A DNA stretch of 64,000 bases, taken from Paeniglutamicibacter sulfureus. GTDB taxonomy: Bacteria; Actinomycetota; Actinomycetes; Actinomycetales; Micrococcaceae. Location of the stretch: NCBI RefSeq assembly GCF_039535115.1, contig NZ_BAAAWO010000001.1, positions 1,612,001 through 1,676,000 of the forward strand, in the 5' to 3' direction. The position numbers and the translations under genes are program-made. Below the pieces are notes generated by a model. That model saw nothing but the letters and a program-made list of their open reading frames with translations. It did not search any database and had not been told where the DNA came from. Positions 32,547 to 42,894 of this stretch are shown piece by piece; the stretch's first letter is position 1, and every line of letters starts with the position of its first letter.

Positions 32547-33644
32547 CTAAAGCTCGCGCGTCACCACGGCATCGGCAAACGCTGCCAGGGATTCCTTGAC
32601 GGTACCCTCGGGCAACGGGGCCAGGGCCTCGATGGCGGCATCCGCCCACTGCCGGGCCACGCCCCACGCCTGGTTCGTGGCCGGATTGCCGGCAACGGCT
32701 TCCACTGCACGGGCCAGGGCCGCGTCCTCAGCCAGGTCGCCGTCAACCAGCTCCAGCACGGCGGCGGCATCCTTGTCGCCGGCGGCTGCGGCATCCCGCA
32801 TGAGCAGGATCGGCAACGTCGGCACGCCCTCGCGCAGGTCGGTTCCCGGCGTCTTGCCGGAACGGATCTGCGCGCCGGTGACATCGATGACGTCGTCCGC
32901 CACCTGGAAGGCCACGCCTACCTTCTCGCCGTAGGAACGCAGTACCTCCACGAAGTTCTCCACCCCGCCGAAGAGCGCGCCGAAGGCACCGGAGGTCGCC
33001 AGCAGCGAGGCGGTCTTGTCGGAAATCACGTTCAGGTGGTGTTCGATCGGGTCTTCACCCTCGCGCGGTCCCACTGACTCGTGCAACTGGCCCAGGCACA
33101 GGCGTTCGAAGGTGCGTGCCTGCATGTGCACGGCCTCGGGGCCCAGCTCCGCGCCGAGCACCGAGGCGCGGGCAAAGATCAGGTCGCCGGTGAGGATCGC
33201 CACCGAGTTGCCCCAGACCTCGTGGGCCGTGGGTGCCCCGCGGCGCAGCGGCGCCGAATCCATGACGTCGTCGTGGTAAAGCGTGGCCAGGTGGGTCAAT
33301 TCCACGATGGCCGCGGCCTTGATGACGTCCTCTGTCACGCCCTCGCCCAGCAGGGACGTGAGGATCACCAGCAGGGGCCGGATGCGCTTCCCCCCGGCCT
33401 CGACCAGGTGGCGGCTGGTGGCATCGATCAGCGGATCGGAGTTGGCGATGGCATCGCGCAACAGCTTTTCGACCTTGGCCAGGCCGGTGGCGATGGCCGG
33501 GCCGAACTCGGGATCCTGGGCAATCAGCCCAAAGCCGCCGGGGAGGTTGACGGCCGCAGCCAGCACGCCCGTCTCGGGGTTCAAATCAAAGGAGTCGTGC
33601 ACGCCGTGTCCGGCAGCTGTCCAGTTTGTCTGGGAATCGGTCAC
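32547..33644 (-). CDS. Long-chain polyprenyl diphosphate synthase (menaquinone side chain)
   Basis: 365 residues. First aspartate-rich motif DDVMD near residue 125 in LATLYHDDVMD; second motif DDVID in FQVADDVIDVTG. The residues before the first motif are small/aliphatic rather than bulky aromatic at the chain-limiting sites, which suits a product longer than C20. The neighbouring menG, menF, menD and menC indicate that it makes the menaquinone tail, by family most likely hepta- to nonaprenyl. The GTG start lies close to a TAGTAA box. Confidence 0.92.
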   Translation of the reverse strand: MTDSQTNWTAAGHGVHDSFDLNPETGVLAAAVNLPGGFGLIAQDPEFGPAIATGLAKVEKLLRDAIANSDPLIDATSRHLVEAGGKRIRPLLVILTSLLGEGVTEDVIKAAAIVELTHLATLYHDDVMDSAPLRRGAPTAHEVWGNSVAILTGDLIFARASVLGAELGPEAVHMQARTFERLCLGQLHESVGPREGEDPIEHHLNVISDKTASLLATSGAFGALFGGVENFVEVLRSYGEKVGVAFQVADDVIDVTGAQIRSGKTPGTDLREGVPTLPILLMRDAAAAGDKDAAAVLELVDGDLAEDAALARAVEAVAGNPATNQAWGVARQWADAAIEALAPLPEGTVKESLAAFADAVVTREL

Positions 33645-33830
33645 TGTTCTAAGACTTACTATCTCTCGACGGTCGGCTCCAGCCGCGGCATGTGGCCGAA
33701 TCTGGGTGCTGGTCGGTTTGCACCAGCTGCTCTAGTACATGGATCACTCTATCGCCATTCACTGCCCGGACGGCCTTTGTGCCCGGTGGTGGCAGGTCGG
33801 ATGCCCCGTGCGGCGGCCCGGAGCGCGGGA

Positions 33831-34529
33831 CTAGGCCAGTGGTTTGGTGGCCCGGTGCACTGCCACGATACCCCCGGAGAGGTTGCGGTAGCGGCATGCT
33901 TCCCAGCCGGCGTCCTCGATCCACGAAGCCAGCCCGTCCTGGGCTGGCCAGGCGCGAATGGATTCCGCCAGGTAGACGTAGGCGGTGGGGTTCGAAGAGA
34001 TCTTCTTGGCCACCGGCGGAAGCGCCCGCATCAGGTACTCGGTGTACACGGTGCGGAACGGCGCAAAGGTGGGGTGTGAGAACTCGGCGATGACCAGGGT
34101 CCCGCCCGGCTTGGTGACGCGCAGCATCTCCGCCAGGGCCTTCTTGGGCTCATTGACATTGCGCAGGCCAAAGCTGATGGTGGAGGCATCGAAGCTGTTG
34201 TCCGCGAAGGGGAGGTTGGTGGCGTCCCCTGCCACGAAGTCGATGTCGGGGCGGCGGCGCTTGCCGACCTTGAGCATGCCCTGGGAGAAGTCGCACGCGA
34301 CCACGCCGATGCCGGCGTCCGCGTATGGTTCCGAGGAGGTGCCCGTTCCGGCAGCGAGGTCAAGGACCCGCTGGCCGCGCTTGGCACCCACCGCGTCGAC
34401 GACGATTTTTCGCCAGCGGCGGGTCTGGCCCATGGACAGGATGTCGTTCATCACGTCATAACGTGCGGCAACATCATCAAACATGGCTTGGACTTCTTCG
34501 GGGCGCTTTTCCAGCGATGCACGGCTCAC
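33831..34529 (-). CDS. menG: Demethylmenaquinone methyltransferase
   Basis: 232 residues, UbiE/MenG family. SAM-binding motif [12 protein letters not shown] near residue 57, N-terminal signature [19 protein letters not shown], and the conserved ISFGLRNV. It adds the ring methyl group in the last step of menaquinone synthesis. The GTG at 34529 gives the family N-terminus; GACAAT six bases upstream could be a -10 box. It is divergent from menF, with 118 bases between the starts. Confidence 0.94.
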   Translation of the reverse strand: MSRASLEKRPEEVQAMFDDVAARYDVMNDILSMGQTRRWRKIVVDAVGAKRGQRVLDLAAGTGTSSEPYADAGIGVVACDFSQGMLKVGKRRRPDIDFVAGDATNLPFADNSFDASTISFGLRNVNEPKKALAEMLRVTKPGGTLVIAEFSHPTFAPFRTVYTEYLMRALPPVAKKISSNPTAYVYLAESIRAWPAQDGLASWIEDAGWEACRYRNLSGGIVAVHRATKPLA

Positions 34530-34632
34530 CGTTTCATTGTCGCAAAGTTCGGCGGATAGGGGAAAACGCGCCTTCGAGCGCCAGCCGCGTGAGCAGCGAC
34601 ACGGTGCCTGCATGGAGGTCGTTTCCCGGCGG

Positions 34633-34638
34633 TAAGCT
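34633..34638 (+). promoter_or_regulatory. -10 box of menF
   Basis: TAAGCT, nine bases before the ATG at 34648, giving a leader of at most a few bases. Confidence 0.4.
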
Positions 34639-34647
34639 AGGCAGATC

Positions 34648-35985
34648 ATGACTTCCCAACTTTCCGCCGTTCTGGGGGCACCTGCCCCGGGCGCAGTCCC
34701 GCAGTTGCGCTCGATCACCATCCAGCGACCGGCCATGAGCGAACACGGCCTGCTCGACTACGTCATCCGCGACGATTCCCTGGTGTGGTCCCGCCGGGGC
34801 GAGGGAACCGTTGGATTCGGCCAGGTCGCGCGTTTTGAGGCCTCCGGTCCCGAGCGCTTCGCCGAGGCACGTGCTTGGTGGGATGCCGTGGCAGCAGCCT
34901 CCGAGGTCGAGGACAATGTGAACCAGGCCGGCACCGGGTTAATCGCCTACGGCACCTTCGCCTTCTCGTTCAGCAGTTCCTACGTCTCCCGGCTGATCGT
35001 TCCCAGGATCGTGGTGGGCCGCAACGATGCCTGCAGCTGGATCACCTACACGGTTTCAGACCCCGCGGCCGAGCTGAGCGTGGAAGCGGCCGAGGCGGAA
35101 CTGGCGGCGCTGTTGGAGGACTACTCCCCGGAACACGAACTGGGCACCGGCATCGACCGGCTCGTGGCCGGCCAGATTTCCGAGGAATCGTACCTGGAAT
35201 CGGTGCGCAAGGGCGTCTCGGTCATCGAATCCGGCAGCATCACCAAGTTGGTCCTTGCCCGCGACGCCGTCGCCGAGCTTGGTTCGCCGATCGCCGTCGC
35301 CCAGGTATTGCGCCAACTGGCCCTTCGCTACAGCGATTGCTGGACCTATTCAGTGGACGGGCTCATTGGTGCGACACCGGAAATGCTGGTCCGGGTGCGC
35401 GGTGACATCGCCGAGGCCCGCGTGCTGGCCGGCACCCTGGATCGCGCCACCGCGCCGAGCGGAGACGCCGACTATGCCCACCGCATGCTCCTCGAGGACG
35501 AGAAACAGCGTCACGAGCACCAGCTCGCCATCGACTCGCTAACCGAGCAGCTTGGCCCGCTCTCCTCCGGCATGGACGCACCGGACGAGCCCTTCGTCCT
35601 GCAGCTTCCCAACGTCTGGCACCTGGCCTCGGATGTGAAGGCGACCTTGGCCGCCCGGGCGGACGGTTCGGTGCCGAGCATGCTGGATCTGGCGGAGGTC
35701 TTCCATCCCACCGCGGCGGTGTGCGGCACCCCCACCAAGGCAGCCGGGGTAATCCTGCGTGAACTCGAGGGCATGGACCGCGGACCGTATGCCGGCCCCG
35801 TGGGCTGGATCGACACGCGCGGCAACGGTGAATTCGGCATCGCCCTGCGTGGCGGGGTGATTGAATCCCCGACTTCCATCCGTCTCTATGCGGGTTGCGG
35901 CATCGTGGCTGCCTCGGATCCGGCGGCAGAGCTTGCCGAGTCCTGGGCCAAGATGCGTCCGATGCGCGAGGCCTTGGGTCTTTAG
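34648..35985 (+). CDS. menF: Isochorismate synthase
   Basis: 445 residues of the chorismate-binding family. The last 260 residues carry the conserved blocks [41 protein letters not shown], and PTAAVCGTP with the catalytic acidic and lysine residues. It isomerises chorismate to isochorismate, the first committed step to menaquinone; an equivalent siderophore enzyme is possible but the neighbours favour menaquinone. It reads away from menG with a near-leaderless start. Confidence 0.93.
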   Translation: MTSQLSAVLGAPAPGAVPQLRSITIQRPAMSEHGLLDYVIRDDSLVWSRRGEGTVGFGQVARFEASGPERFAEARAWWDAVAAASEVEDNVNQAGTGLIAYGTFAFSFSSSYVSRLIVPRIVVGRNDACSWITYTVSDPAAELSVEAAEAELAALLEDYSPEHELGTGIDRLVAGQISEESYLESVRKGVSVIESGSITKLVLARDAVAELGSPIAVAQVLRQLALRYSDCWTYSVDGLIGATPEMLVRVRGDIAEARVLAGTLDRATAPSGDADYAHRMLLEDEKQRHEHQLAIDSLTEQLGPLSSGMDAPDEPFVLQLPNVWHLASDVKATLAARADGSVPSMLDLAEVFHPTAAVCGTPTKAAGVILRELEGMDRGPYAGPVGWIDTRGNGEFGIALRGGVIESPTSIRLYAGCGIVAASDPAAELAESWAKMRPMREALGL

Positions 35986-36146
35986 TGGGTCCGGGACGCC
36001 CAAGACAACAATTGCACAACGGCGCTTGTTTACCCACAGAAATAGTCTGTAGCCTGTGAGGCACATCTCATGGGTCTGCGCTTGCGGTTAGAATGATCTC
36101 CAACGCAAACCCTGCGAGCGATCACCTAGAGAAGGATCACACTCCA

Positions 36147-36935
36147 ATGCGGATTTCATCAACCGTACTCAAGTCCCTGGCCGTGGCGGCAGTGGGCGCA
36201 CTTGCCCTGACCGCCTGCGGCGGCAGCGAGACCCCCGCTGCTTCATCGGACGCCAACGCCCTGACCGTCCTCAACGCCGGCAAGCTGACCGTTTGCTCGG
36301 ACATCCCCTACGAGCCATTCGAGTTCGTCAAGGACGGCAAGAACGTCGGCTTCGACATGGATATTGCCGCGGAAATCGCCAAGGACCTGGACCTTGAACT
36401 CAACGTGATCGATTCCAGCTTCGATTCCATCGAGTCGGGCCTCTTCCGCACCCAGTGCGACATTGCGATTTCCTCGCTGTCGATCACCGAGGCACGCAAG
36501 GGCAACATGGATTTCTCCACGCCGTACATGGATGACGACCTCACCCTGGTGGCCAAGGAAGGTTCCGGCGTGACCGACATTGAATCGGCCAAGGGCAAGA
36601 AGGTCGGCGTCCAGCAGGCCACCACGGGTGCGAAGTACGCCACGGACAACGGCCTTGACGCCATCGGCTACGAGGACTCGGGGCTTCAGATTGCATCCTT
36701 GAAGGCCGGCACCACGGTTGCCACCTTGGGGAACCAGTCGGTCCTGGGCTACGCCATCAAGGATGACCCGACGCTTAAGCGCGTCGCCGACTTCAAGACC
36801 GGTGAACAGCTCGGCATTGCCGTGCCCAAGGGTGGAACCGTGATGTTGGAGAAGGTCAACACCACCCTCAAGCGCCTGACCGATGACGGTTCGCTGGCTA
36901 GGTACCAGGAGACCTGGTTCGGCGCCACCAACTAA
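36147..36935 (+). CDS. Amino acid ABC transporter, substrate-binding lipoprotein
   Basis: 262 residues. Signal peptide with lipobox LTAC (Cys at about residue 25) gives a membrane-anchored lipoprotein. The solute-binding family 3 signature is seen in VCSDIPYEPFEFVKDGKNVGFDMDI (its start residues match the family) and the closing TWFG. Ligand: a polar amino acid, exact type unknown. GAAGGATC precedes the ATG. A hairpin between this gene and the permease may raise its level relative to the rest of the operon. TAGAAT near 36091 could be the -10 box. Confidence 0.93.
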   Translation: MRISSTVLKSLAVAAVGALALTACGGSETPAASSDANALTVLNAGKLTVCSDIPYEPFEFVKDGKNVGFDMDIAAEIAKDLDLELNVIDSSFDSIESGLFRTQCDIAISSLSITEARKGNMDFSTPYMDDDLTLVAKEGSGVTDIESAKGKKVGVQQATTGAKYATDNGLDAIGYEDSGLQIASLKAGTTVATLGNQSVLGYAIKDDPTLKRVADFKTGEQLGIAVPKGGTVMLEKVNTTLKRLTDDGSLARYQETWFGATN

Positions 36936-36964
36936 CGTCAGCTACGTTTGACGCAAGCACTCAC

Positions 36965-37001
36965 GCGAGGCCCCGGCTCCCGAACGGATCCAGGGCCTCG
37001 C
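36965..37001 (+). terminator. Intra-operon hairpin after the binding protein gene
   Basis: Nine-base stem GCGAGGCCC/GGGCCTCGC with a 19-base loop and weak T-run (CTACCTTTC). Likely partial termination or 3-prime stabilisation, the usual way to make more binding protein than permease. Confidence 0.6.
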
Positions 37002-37027
37002 TACCTTTCACGGAAGGCTTCAATCCC

Positions 37028-37822
37028 ATGGCCATGACCACCCGTCAACGCGCCCGATTAAGCAAAATCATTCAGATCGTCATCTTTGTCGGCGTCATCG
37101 CGGCGGTGGTGCTGCAAGTCGATTGGAAGATCCTCGGCGAGAACTTCTTCGCATTCGACAAGCTCGGCCCGATCTTCCCCGACCTGATCACGGTCGGCCT
37201 CAAAAACACCCTGTACTACACCGTCATTTCCTTTGCCTTTGGCCTGGTCCTTGGGCTGCTCCTGGCACTGATGAAGATGGCCAGTTTCGCACCGTACCGT
37301 TGGTTCGCCACGGGATTCATTGAATTCTTCCGCGGGATTCCGGCGATCTTGGTCCTGATTACCTTCGGGTTCGGCGTTCCCACCGCTTTCCCCGGCACCA
37401 GCTGGCCGCAGCCCGTTGTTGTCATGGTGTCGCTGGGCCTGGTATCCGCAGCCTACATCGCAGAGACCCTTCGCGCGGGGCTCCAAGCTGTTCCCAAGGG
37501 ACAGGTCGAGGCAGCCAGGTCACTCGGCATGCCCGCGTGGCGAGCCATGGTCACCATCGTGATCCCCCAGGCGTTCAAGATCGTTCTGCCTCCGATGACC
37601 AACGAGGTCATCTTACTGACCAAGGACTCGTCGCTGGCCTTCATTCTGGGCGCGAGCATGGCGCAGTACGAAATGACCAAGTTCGGTCGCGACGGCATCA
37701 CCTCCCTCGGGGCCGGAATCACGCCGTTGATTGTGGCCGGCGCCCTGTACCTGGTGATCACCGTTCCCTTGAGCCTGATTGCCCGAAAGTTCGAATCCCG
37801 TTCTGCCCGGACGAAGCGATAG
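37028..37822 (+). CDS. Amino acid ABC transporter, permease
   Basis: 264 residues with about five helices of the HisM/GlnP family. The EAA loop, which contacts the ATPase, is seen in AARSLGMPAWRAMVTIVIPQA near residue 160. The sequence IEFFRGIPAILVL is also characteristic. One permease gene only, so it should act as a homodimer. It sits between the binding protein and ATPase genes, 12 bases before the latter. Confidence 0.94.
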   Translation: MAMTTRQRARLSKIIQIVIFVGVIAAVVLQVDWKILGENFFAFDKLGPIFPDLITVGLKNTLYYTVISFAFGLVLGLLLALMKMASFAPYRWFATGFIEFFRGIPAILVLITFGFGVPTAFPGTSWPQPVVVMVSLGLVSAAYIAETLRAGLQAVPKGQVEAARSLGMPAWRAMVTIVIPQAFKIVLPPMTNEVILLTKDSSLAFILGASMAQYEMTKFGRDGITSLGAGITPLIVAGALYLVITVPLSLIARKFESRSARTKR

Positions 37823-37834
37823 GGGAATTTCCTC

Positions 37835-38623
37835 ATGACTGACAACAACACCCAAACCACGTTCAAGGCCTCAGGCGTGGATATCCGGGGCTTGCACAAG
37901 TCCTACGGCGACAACGAAGTCCTCAAGGGCATTGACCTGGAGGTCAAGCCCGGTGAGGTCGTGTGCCTCATTGGCCCCTCGGGCTCGGGGAAGTCGACGT
38001 TGCTGCGCTGCGTCAACGTCCTGGAACAGCCGAATGCCGGAGTCATCCACGTGGGTGGCTTCGAGGCCACCGACCTGGATGTGGATCTGGATCGGATGCG
38101 CCAAAAGGTCGGCATGGTCTTCCAGCAGTTCAACCTGTTCCCGCACCTGACCGTGATGCAGAACTGCACGGTGGCCCAGACCAAGGTCCTCAAGCGTTCC
38201 GCTTCAAAGGCGAAAGAAACCGCCCAGAAGAACCTCACCCGTGTGGGACTTGCCGACTTCGGAGACCGCTACCCGGACCAGCTCTCCGGGGGCCAGCAGC
38301 AGCGCGTGGCCATTGCCCGGGCACTGTCCATGGACCCGACGCTCATGCTCTTTGACGAGCCCACCTCGGCGCTTGACCCGGAGACGGTCGGTGAGGTGCT
38401 TGCCATCATGCGTTCGCTGGCCAAGGCCGGCATGACCATGCTGGTGGTGACCCACGAGATGTCCTTCGCCAAGGAGGTCGCCGACCGCGTGGTGTTCATG
38501 GACGGCGGGGTCGTGGTCGAAGAAGGTCCGGCTAAGGACGTCATCGGCAACCCGCAGCAGCCGCGCACCCAGGACTTCCTCAGGCGCGTGCTTGATCCCA
38601 CCCACGTGGAGATTGCAGAGTAG
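37835..38623 (+). CDS. Amino acid ABC transporter, ATP-binding protein
   Basis: 262 residues, GlnQ/HisP family. Walker [10 protein letters not shown] at 47-55, Q-loop in [10 protein letters not shown], signature LSGGQQQR, Walker [13 protein letters not shown] and switch histidine in VVTHEM. It drives uptake with the upstream permease and binding protein. The operon ends in a perfect terminator hairpin. Confidence 0.95.
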   Translation: MTDNNTQTTFKASGVDIRGLHKSYGDNEVLKGIDLEVKPGEVVCLIGPSGSGKSTLLRCVNVLEQPNAGVIHVGGFEATDLDVDLDRMRQKVGMVFQQFNLFPHLTVMQNCTVAQTKVLKRSASKAKETAQKNLTRVGLADFGDRYPDQLSGGQQQRVAIARALSMDPTLMLFDEPTSALDPETVGEVLAIMRSLAKAGMTMLVVTHEMSFAKEVADRVVFMDGGVVVEEGPAKDVIGNPQQPRTQDFLRRVLDPTHVEIAE

Positions 38624-38637
38624 GTCCTGCAGTAGTC

Positions 38638-38677
38638 GAAGGGCGGTTGGCATCCATGTGGATGCCAACCGCCCTTC
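38638..38677 (+). terminator. Terminator of the amino acid ABC operon
   Basis: Perfect 18-base stem with a four-base loop (ATGT), followed by GGTTCTTAAT. Confidence 0.9.
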
Positions 38678-38693
38678 GGTTCTTAATGCCCAC

Positions 38694-38734
38694 CGCATTG
38701 GACGGCTTCGTGGCATTGGACCCGGCTTCGTGGC
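38694..38734. repeat. Short imperfect tandem repeat
   Basis: GCATTGGAC, a short variable piece, then GGCTTCGTGGC is repeated twice in a row between the ABC operon terminator and menD. No coding role; probably a small slippage duplication. Confidence 0.6.
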
Positions 38735-38793
38735 TTGCGCCTTGCCCCGGGCCCGGAACCCCGCCCCCGGGGACCGGAGCCTGCTGGGATGCC

Positions 38794-40491
38794 CTAGTGT
38801 GTTTCCGGCCAGTCCAGTTCGTTGATTCGGGCGGCAATGCCCGCGTGCATGGTGCGCAGTCCCGCACGTGGCACTGCGACCTCGATGATCCGCCGGATAC
38901 CGGGGCTCTGCAGCACGTCCCTGAGTTCCTCGACGGTGTCCACGGACAGGTATTCCCAACCGTAGGCAGCGGCCAACGGCTGGATCCGGACCCGGTGCGG
39001 GGTGGCAAAGAGCCGTTCGACAGCATTGGCATAGCGTCCGGATTCCTCGACTGCACCGTGTTCGAGAGTCGAGAAGATGGCTCCGCCGGAGTCATTCAGG
39101 ATCACCACGTCCATCTCTGGTTCAGGTTCACCCTCGCCGATCAGCAGACCTCCGACATCATGCAGGAACGTCACGTCCCCGACCAGTAGCGTGGTCTTTC
39201 GGCTCCCACGCGCCAGGGCGATACCCGTGGCGGTGGCGACGGTGCCGTCGATCCCGGCCAGGCCGCGATTCGCATACACCACGGCCGCGGCACCCTCCGC
39301 CGGTGATCCGCAAAGGTCTGCATCGCGGATGACATTTGAGGAGCCCAGAACCAGGTTTCCGCGGGACAGCTCCCAGACAACGCTGGCGACCAGGGGGCCA
39401 TTCAGTCCACCGGTTGCGTCGATGGATTCCCTGATGCTCTTCTCCGCCTGCCGGCCCAGCTGCTGCCAATGCCCCAGCCAGCCTGCGGGAGGGAACCCGG
39501 CGAACTCCACCAGTTCGGCGGGGTCGGCGATGGGCTGCTCGCGCCTGCGCCCCGCTTCGAACCACGGGGCGGGGGCCGGCGACCACAGTGCCGAGGCGAT
39601 CTCCGGGTTGCCCAGGAGCAGGCCCACCGGCCGGCTCAGCGTCGGTCGGCCGAAGAGGACCACACGTTCGATGCGTGCCAGGTGTTTGGCCAGCAGCGTT
39701 CGGTAGGGGCCAATGGCGTTGGGGCCGAAGCGTGCGTTGGAACTCGGCTCGGCAAAAAGCGGCAGGCCCAGGGCCCGTGCGAAGTCCTCGGCTTCTGCTC
39801 CTGCCCCGTGACCCGCAACCACCACGGTTCGATGTTCGGCCGCCGGCGCGTGGTTCCGCCACCCGTGGTCCAGATTCGCGGTGATGGCGACGGGCGGATG
39901 GGACACATTGGCAGCGAAATCCGGCAGCTTGTCCCCCGGGGCCGGAACCAGCGGATCGCGGAAGGCGACATTGATCTGCACCGGGCCAGGAGCAACCGTT
40001 TCGGATCCGCGCGCGGAAGCAAGGGCGGCCGCGAGCAGGGATTCCGGGTTCGCACCAGCCGGGATGGTGACGCTGCCGCGGACGTGGGCTCCGAACAGAT
40101 CCACCTGGTTGGTGGTCTGGTTGGCACCGGTTCCATGCAATTCGGTGGGTCGGTCGGCCGAAAGCACCAGCAGCCTGGCTCCGACGTGGTTTGCCTCCAT
40201 GACTGAGGGCAGCAGCTCCCCCACGGCGGTTCCCGAGGTCGTCACCACCGGCACCGGGGCACTGCTTGCCAGGCTGAGCCCCAGCGCGGTGAATCCTGCC
40301 CCGCGTTCGTCGATGCGCACATGCAGCCGAATGGTGCCCGCTGCCTCGGCCTCGGCAAGGGCGTAGGCCAGTGGGGCGCTGCGCGATCCGGGGCAGATCA
40401 CCACATCGCGAACCCCGTGGTTCTGGAGTGCGGCCAGCAACAGACGGGCAACGTCAATGGAGGCGAGTTCGGGGACGGAATCAGTTGGCAT
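38794..40491 (-). CDS. menD: SEPHCHC synthase
   Basis: 565 residues, thiamine diphosphate-dependent. N-terminal block DVVICPGSRSAPLAYAL near residue 30 and HVRIDERGAGFTALGL hold the activating glutamate; the C-terminal domain has GDVTFLHDVGGLL and VILNDSGGAIFSTL for Mg/ThDP binding. It joins isochorismate and 2-oxoglutarate in menaquinone synthesis. The ATG at 40491 is preceded by TAGGAT with a seven-base gap; the gap itself (GGAAGGC) also resembles a Shine-Dalgarno, so leaderless and short-leader readings are both possible. Confidence 0.95.
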   Translation of the reverse strand: MPTDSVPELASIDVARLLLAALQNHGVRDVVICPGSRSAPLAYALAEAEAAGTIRLHVRIDERGAGFTALGLSLASSAPVPVVTTSGTAVGELLPSVMEANHVGARLLVLSADRPTELHGTGANQTTNQVDLFGAHVRGSVTIPAGANPESLLAAALASARGSETVAPGPVQINVAFRDPLVPAPGDKLPDFAANVSHPPVAITANLDHGWRNHAPAAEHRTVVVAGHGAGAEAEDFARALGLPLFAEPSSNARFGPNAIGPYRTLLAKHLARIERVVLFGRPTLSRPVGLLLGNPEIASALWSPAPAPWFEAGRRREQPIADPAELVEFAGFPPAGWLGHWQQLGRQAEKSIRESIDATGGLNGPLVASVVWELSRGNLVLGSSNVIRDADLCGSPAEGAAAVVYANRGLAGIDGTVATATGIALARGSRKTTLLVGDVTFLHDVGGLLIGEGEPEPEMDVVILNDSGGAIFSTLEHGAVEESGRYANAVERLFATPHRVRIQPLAAAYGWEYLSVDTVEELRDVLQSPGIRRIIEVAVPRAGLRTMHAGIAARINELDWPETH

Positions 40492-40498
40492 GCCTTCC

Positions 40499-40504
40499 AT
40501 CCTA
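40499..40504 (-). promoter_or_regulatory. -10 box, leaderless start of menD
   Basis: TAGGAT on the minus strand, seven bases before the ATG at 40491. Confidence 0.45.
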
Positions 40505-40552
40505 ATTCCGTCCCCGACCGGGCCTCGACCGGCTTCGAATGTCGGACAAGAC

Positions 40553-40603
40553 AAAAGGCTCTCGGTCCAAACGGCGGCAAACCGTTGGGACCGAGAGCCT
40601 TTT
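40553..40603 (-). terminator. Terminator of the phoX gene
   Basis: Sixteen-base perfect stem AAAAGGCTCTCGGTCC and complement, with an inner AACGG/CCGTT, 22 bases after the phoX stop. A T-run follows on either strand. Confidence 0.9.
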
Positions 40604-40624
40604 GGGCCGAAGGGCTTCAGCTAC

Positions 40625-42700
40625 CTACTTGTTCTTCCCGTTCCCCTTGGTCGAGGAGAAGACCTGGACCACCGAGGGACGCGGACCGTAGACCTCGCCG
40701 CGCTTGGCCTTGGAGGGGCTGAGCACGTAGTCGGGGAAGAAGGACGTCGGGTCCTGGAAGGTGCCGTTCTCGCCCGGGTGCTGGACGGCGACGAAGACCG
40801 AGCCGTCGCGGTCGTGGATCAGCGGTCCGCAGGTTTCCGCACCGGCCGGGACGGCCAGGAACTGCTCGACGCGTCCGCGCTCCGCGCCGGTCAACGTGAC
40901 CTTGTGCAGGGCGTCGCAGTAGCCGATGGTGCCGGGCTGGCCGTCGGTGGAGATCCAAAGGTTGCCCTTGGAGTCGAATGCCAGGTTGTCCGGGCATGAG
41001 ATCGGTGAGACCTTGTCCTTCGGGTAACCCGAGAAGTAGGTGCTTTCGTCCTTGGACGGGTCGCCGGCCACCAGCAGGATGTTCCAGGCGAATTCGGTGG
41101 CCGTCGCGTCGTTGTTGCGCTCGGTCAGTTCGATGACGTGGCCGTCGCGGTTCTTGGTCCGCGGGTTCGCCTCGTCGACTGTCGCCTTGCCGGTGGTGTC
41201 GCGCTGGGTGTTGTTGGTCAGCGCGATGTACAGCTTTCCGGTGACAGGGTTCGGCTCGACGTCCTCGGGACGGTCCATCTTGGTGGCACCGACCTTGTCG
41301 CCCGCCAGGCGGGTGTAGACGAGAACTTCCTCAACGCTCATGCCCGGAACCATGGAGGCGCCGTCCTTGACCAGCGGAATCCAGCTGCCCGAGCCGTCGA
41401 AGGCGCCATCGGTTGGCACTGCCGCCGAGCCGTCGATCTGGGCAGCCGGGGAATTGCCGGAGAACTTGGCAACGTAGAGGTTGCCCTCGGAGAGCAGCGT
41501 CATGTTGTGCTTGCGGTCCCCGCGGCGGTACTTGGCCTTGGAAACGAACTTGTAGACATAGTCGAAGCGCTCGTCGTCGCCCGAGTAGGCGACGACGCGT
41601 CCGTCATCGGCGATCCGCACGTTCGCACCCTCGTGCTTGAAGCGGCCCAGCGCGGTGTGCTTCACCGGGGTGGAGGTCGGGTTCTGCGGGTCGATCTCAA
41701 CGATCCAGCCGAAGCGGTTGATCTCGTTCTCGTAGCCCGGGTTGTGGGCCGAGAAGCGAGGGTCCACGTCTTCCCAGCCGCGTTCGGTCGCCACATCGGA
41801 CAGCCCGTAGCGCGCATCGGATGCCGAACCGGTGCCGCGGAAGTACTGGTTGAAGTTCTCCTCGCCGGAGAGCACGGTGCCCCACGGGGTGGTGCCGCCG
41901 GCGCAGTTGTTCAGGGTGCCCAGAACCGTGCGTCCTTCCGGGTCCGCAACGGTCTTGAGCAGGTCCGAGCCGGCCGCCGGGCCGTCGACCGCAAAGGGCG
42001 TGGTGGCGGTGATGCGGCGGTTGCGCTCGCCCCCGCGGACGTAGCTCCAGGGCGTGCCGCTCTTGACGCGCTTGACCTCGACCACGGAGAAGCCGTGGGC
42101 GGCCATGGCGATCTTCGCGGCCTCGGCCTTGTTGGCCGCGAACCAGGCGGGTTCGAACATCAGGTCTTCGTTGGTGTATTCGTGGTTTGCCACCAGCACG
42201 CCGGAGCGTCCCGAGTACTTGTCCACGATGATGTTCAGGTAGTCGTTGTTGTAGCCGAACTGGCCGGCCTGGCGCTTTTCGGTCTGCGCATTGATGTCGA
42301 ATTGCGCGGTATTGTTGAACAGCGGGTCGCCCCAGCGGATGATCGTCGCCCAGTCGTAACCCTCGGGAACGGTGACGGCATCAACGGTGCGCGGCACCGG
42401 GGCAATGGCCTTGAACGCCAGCTTGCCGCCGCCCTTCGGGGCGACGAGGGTGTCGGCTTGGGCGGCGGTTGCGCCAACCGTTTCGACGCCGACGACCAGC
42501 GCCGCAGACGCCACGGCCCCAAGCCCCAAGATGGAGCGGCGGCTCAGTGCGGCATCGGCAATGTCCCGGAAGTAGCTGTTGTCACTGGTGTTGCAGACGT
42601 CCTTGGCGCACGCGTTGCCGCACTTGAAGTGGCAGGTTGCGGCATCGCGGTTGCCGCGGGTGTGGCCGAGCATGGGAAGGAAAGTACGTGTGAGGCTCAT
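40625..42700 (-). CDS. phoX: PhoX family alkaline phosphatase, Tat-exported
   Basis: 691 residues. A Tat signal SRRSILGLGA lies unusually deep, at about residues 53-62, after a Cys/His-containing leader (CHFKCGNACAKDVC); this extended N-terminus is typical of PhoX/DUF839 proteins. The body is the calcium- and iron-dependent beta-propeller phosphatase with CAGGTTPWGTVLSGEENF and the late CPDNLAFDSKGNLWISTDG. It releases phosphate from organic esters outside the membrane. A single GTTAACC half-site-like sequence at 42782-42788 is too weak to claim a Pho box. Confidence 0.93.
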   Translation of the reverse strand: MSLTRTFLPMLGHTRGNRDAATCHFKCGNACAKDVCNTSDNSYFRDIADAALSRRSILGLGAVASAALVVGVETVGATAAQADTLVAPKGGGKLAFKAIAPVPRTVDAVTVPEGYDWATIIRWGDPLFNNTAQFDINAQTEKRQAGQFGYNNDYLNIIVDKYSGRSGVLVANHEYTNEDLMFEPAWFAANKAEAAKIAMAAHGFSVVEVKRVKSGTPWSYVRGGERNRRITATTPFAVDGPAAGSDLLKTVADPEGRTVLGTLNNCAGGTTPWGTVLSGEENFNQYFRGTGSASDARYGLSDVATERGWEDVDPRFSAHNPGYENEINRFGWIVEIDPQNPTSTPVKHTALGRFKHEGANVRIADDGRVVAYSGDDERFDYVYKFVSKAKYRRGDRKHNMTLLSEGNLYVAKFSGNSPAAQIDGSAAVPTDGAFDGSGSWIPLVKDGASMVPGMSVEEVLVYTRLAGDKVGATKMDRPEDVEPNPVTGKLYIALTNNTQRDTTGKATVDEANPRTKNRDGHVIELTERNNDATATEFAWNILLVAGDPSKDESTYFSGYPKDKVSPISCPDNLAFDSKGNLWISTDGQPGTIGYCDALHKVTLTGAERGRVEQFLAVPAGAETCGPLIHDRDGSVFVAVQHPGENGTFQDPTSFFPDYVLSPSKAKRGEVYGPRPSVVQVFSSTKGNGKNK

Positions 42701-42894
42701 GGTTTTCTCCGTGCAACGCTATCGAGTGGATTACTTCGATTCCAGCGTTCCAGCGCCCGGTGAGCGGCTGGCCGCCGAAAGGTTAACGGCGGGCAACGGT
42801 CAGGCGTCGACTTCGACCCTTTGGGCTGAATTGTGAGGTGCGTCTCGCACAGGAGCCTTGCCGGGCTGCGTCCGCCTGTGGTTTGGTGCCGTGG

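Noticed and set aside
42701..42894. Pho box upstream of phoX
   Set aside because: Only one GTTAACC-like half-site is present and the required direct repeat spacing is missing.
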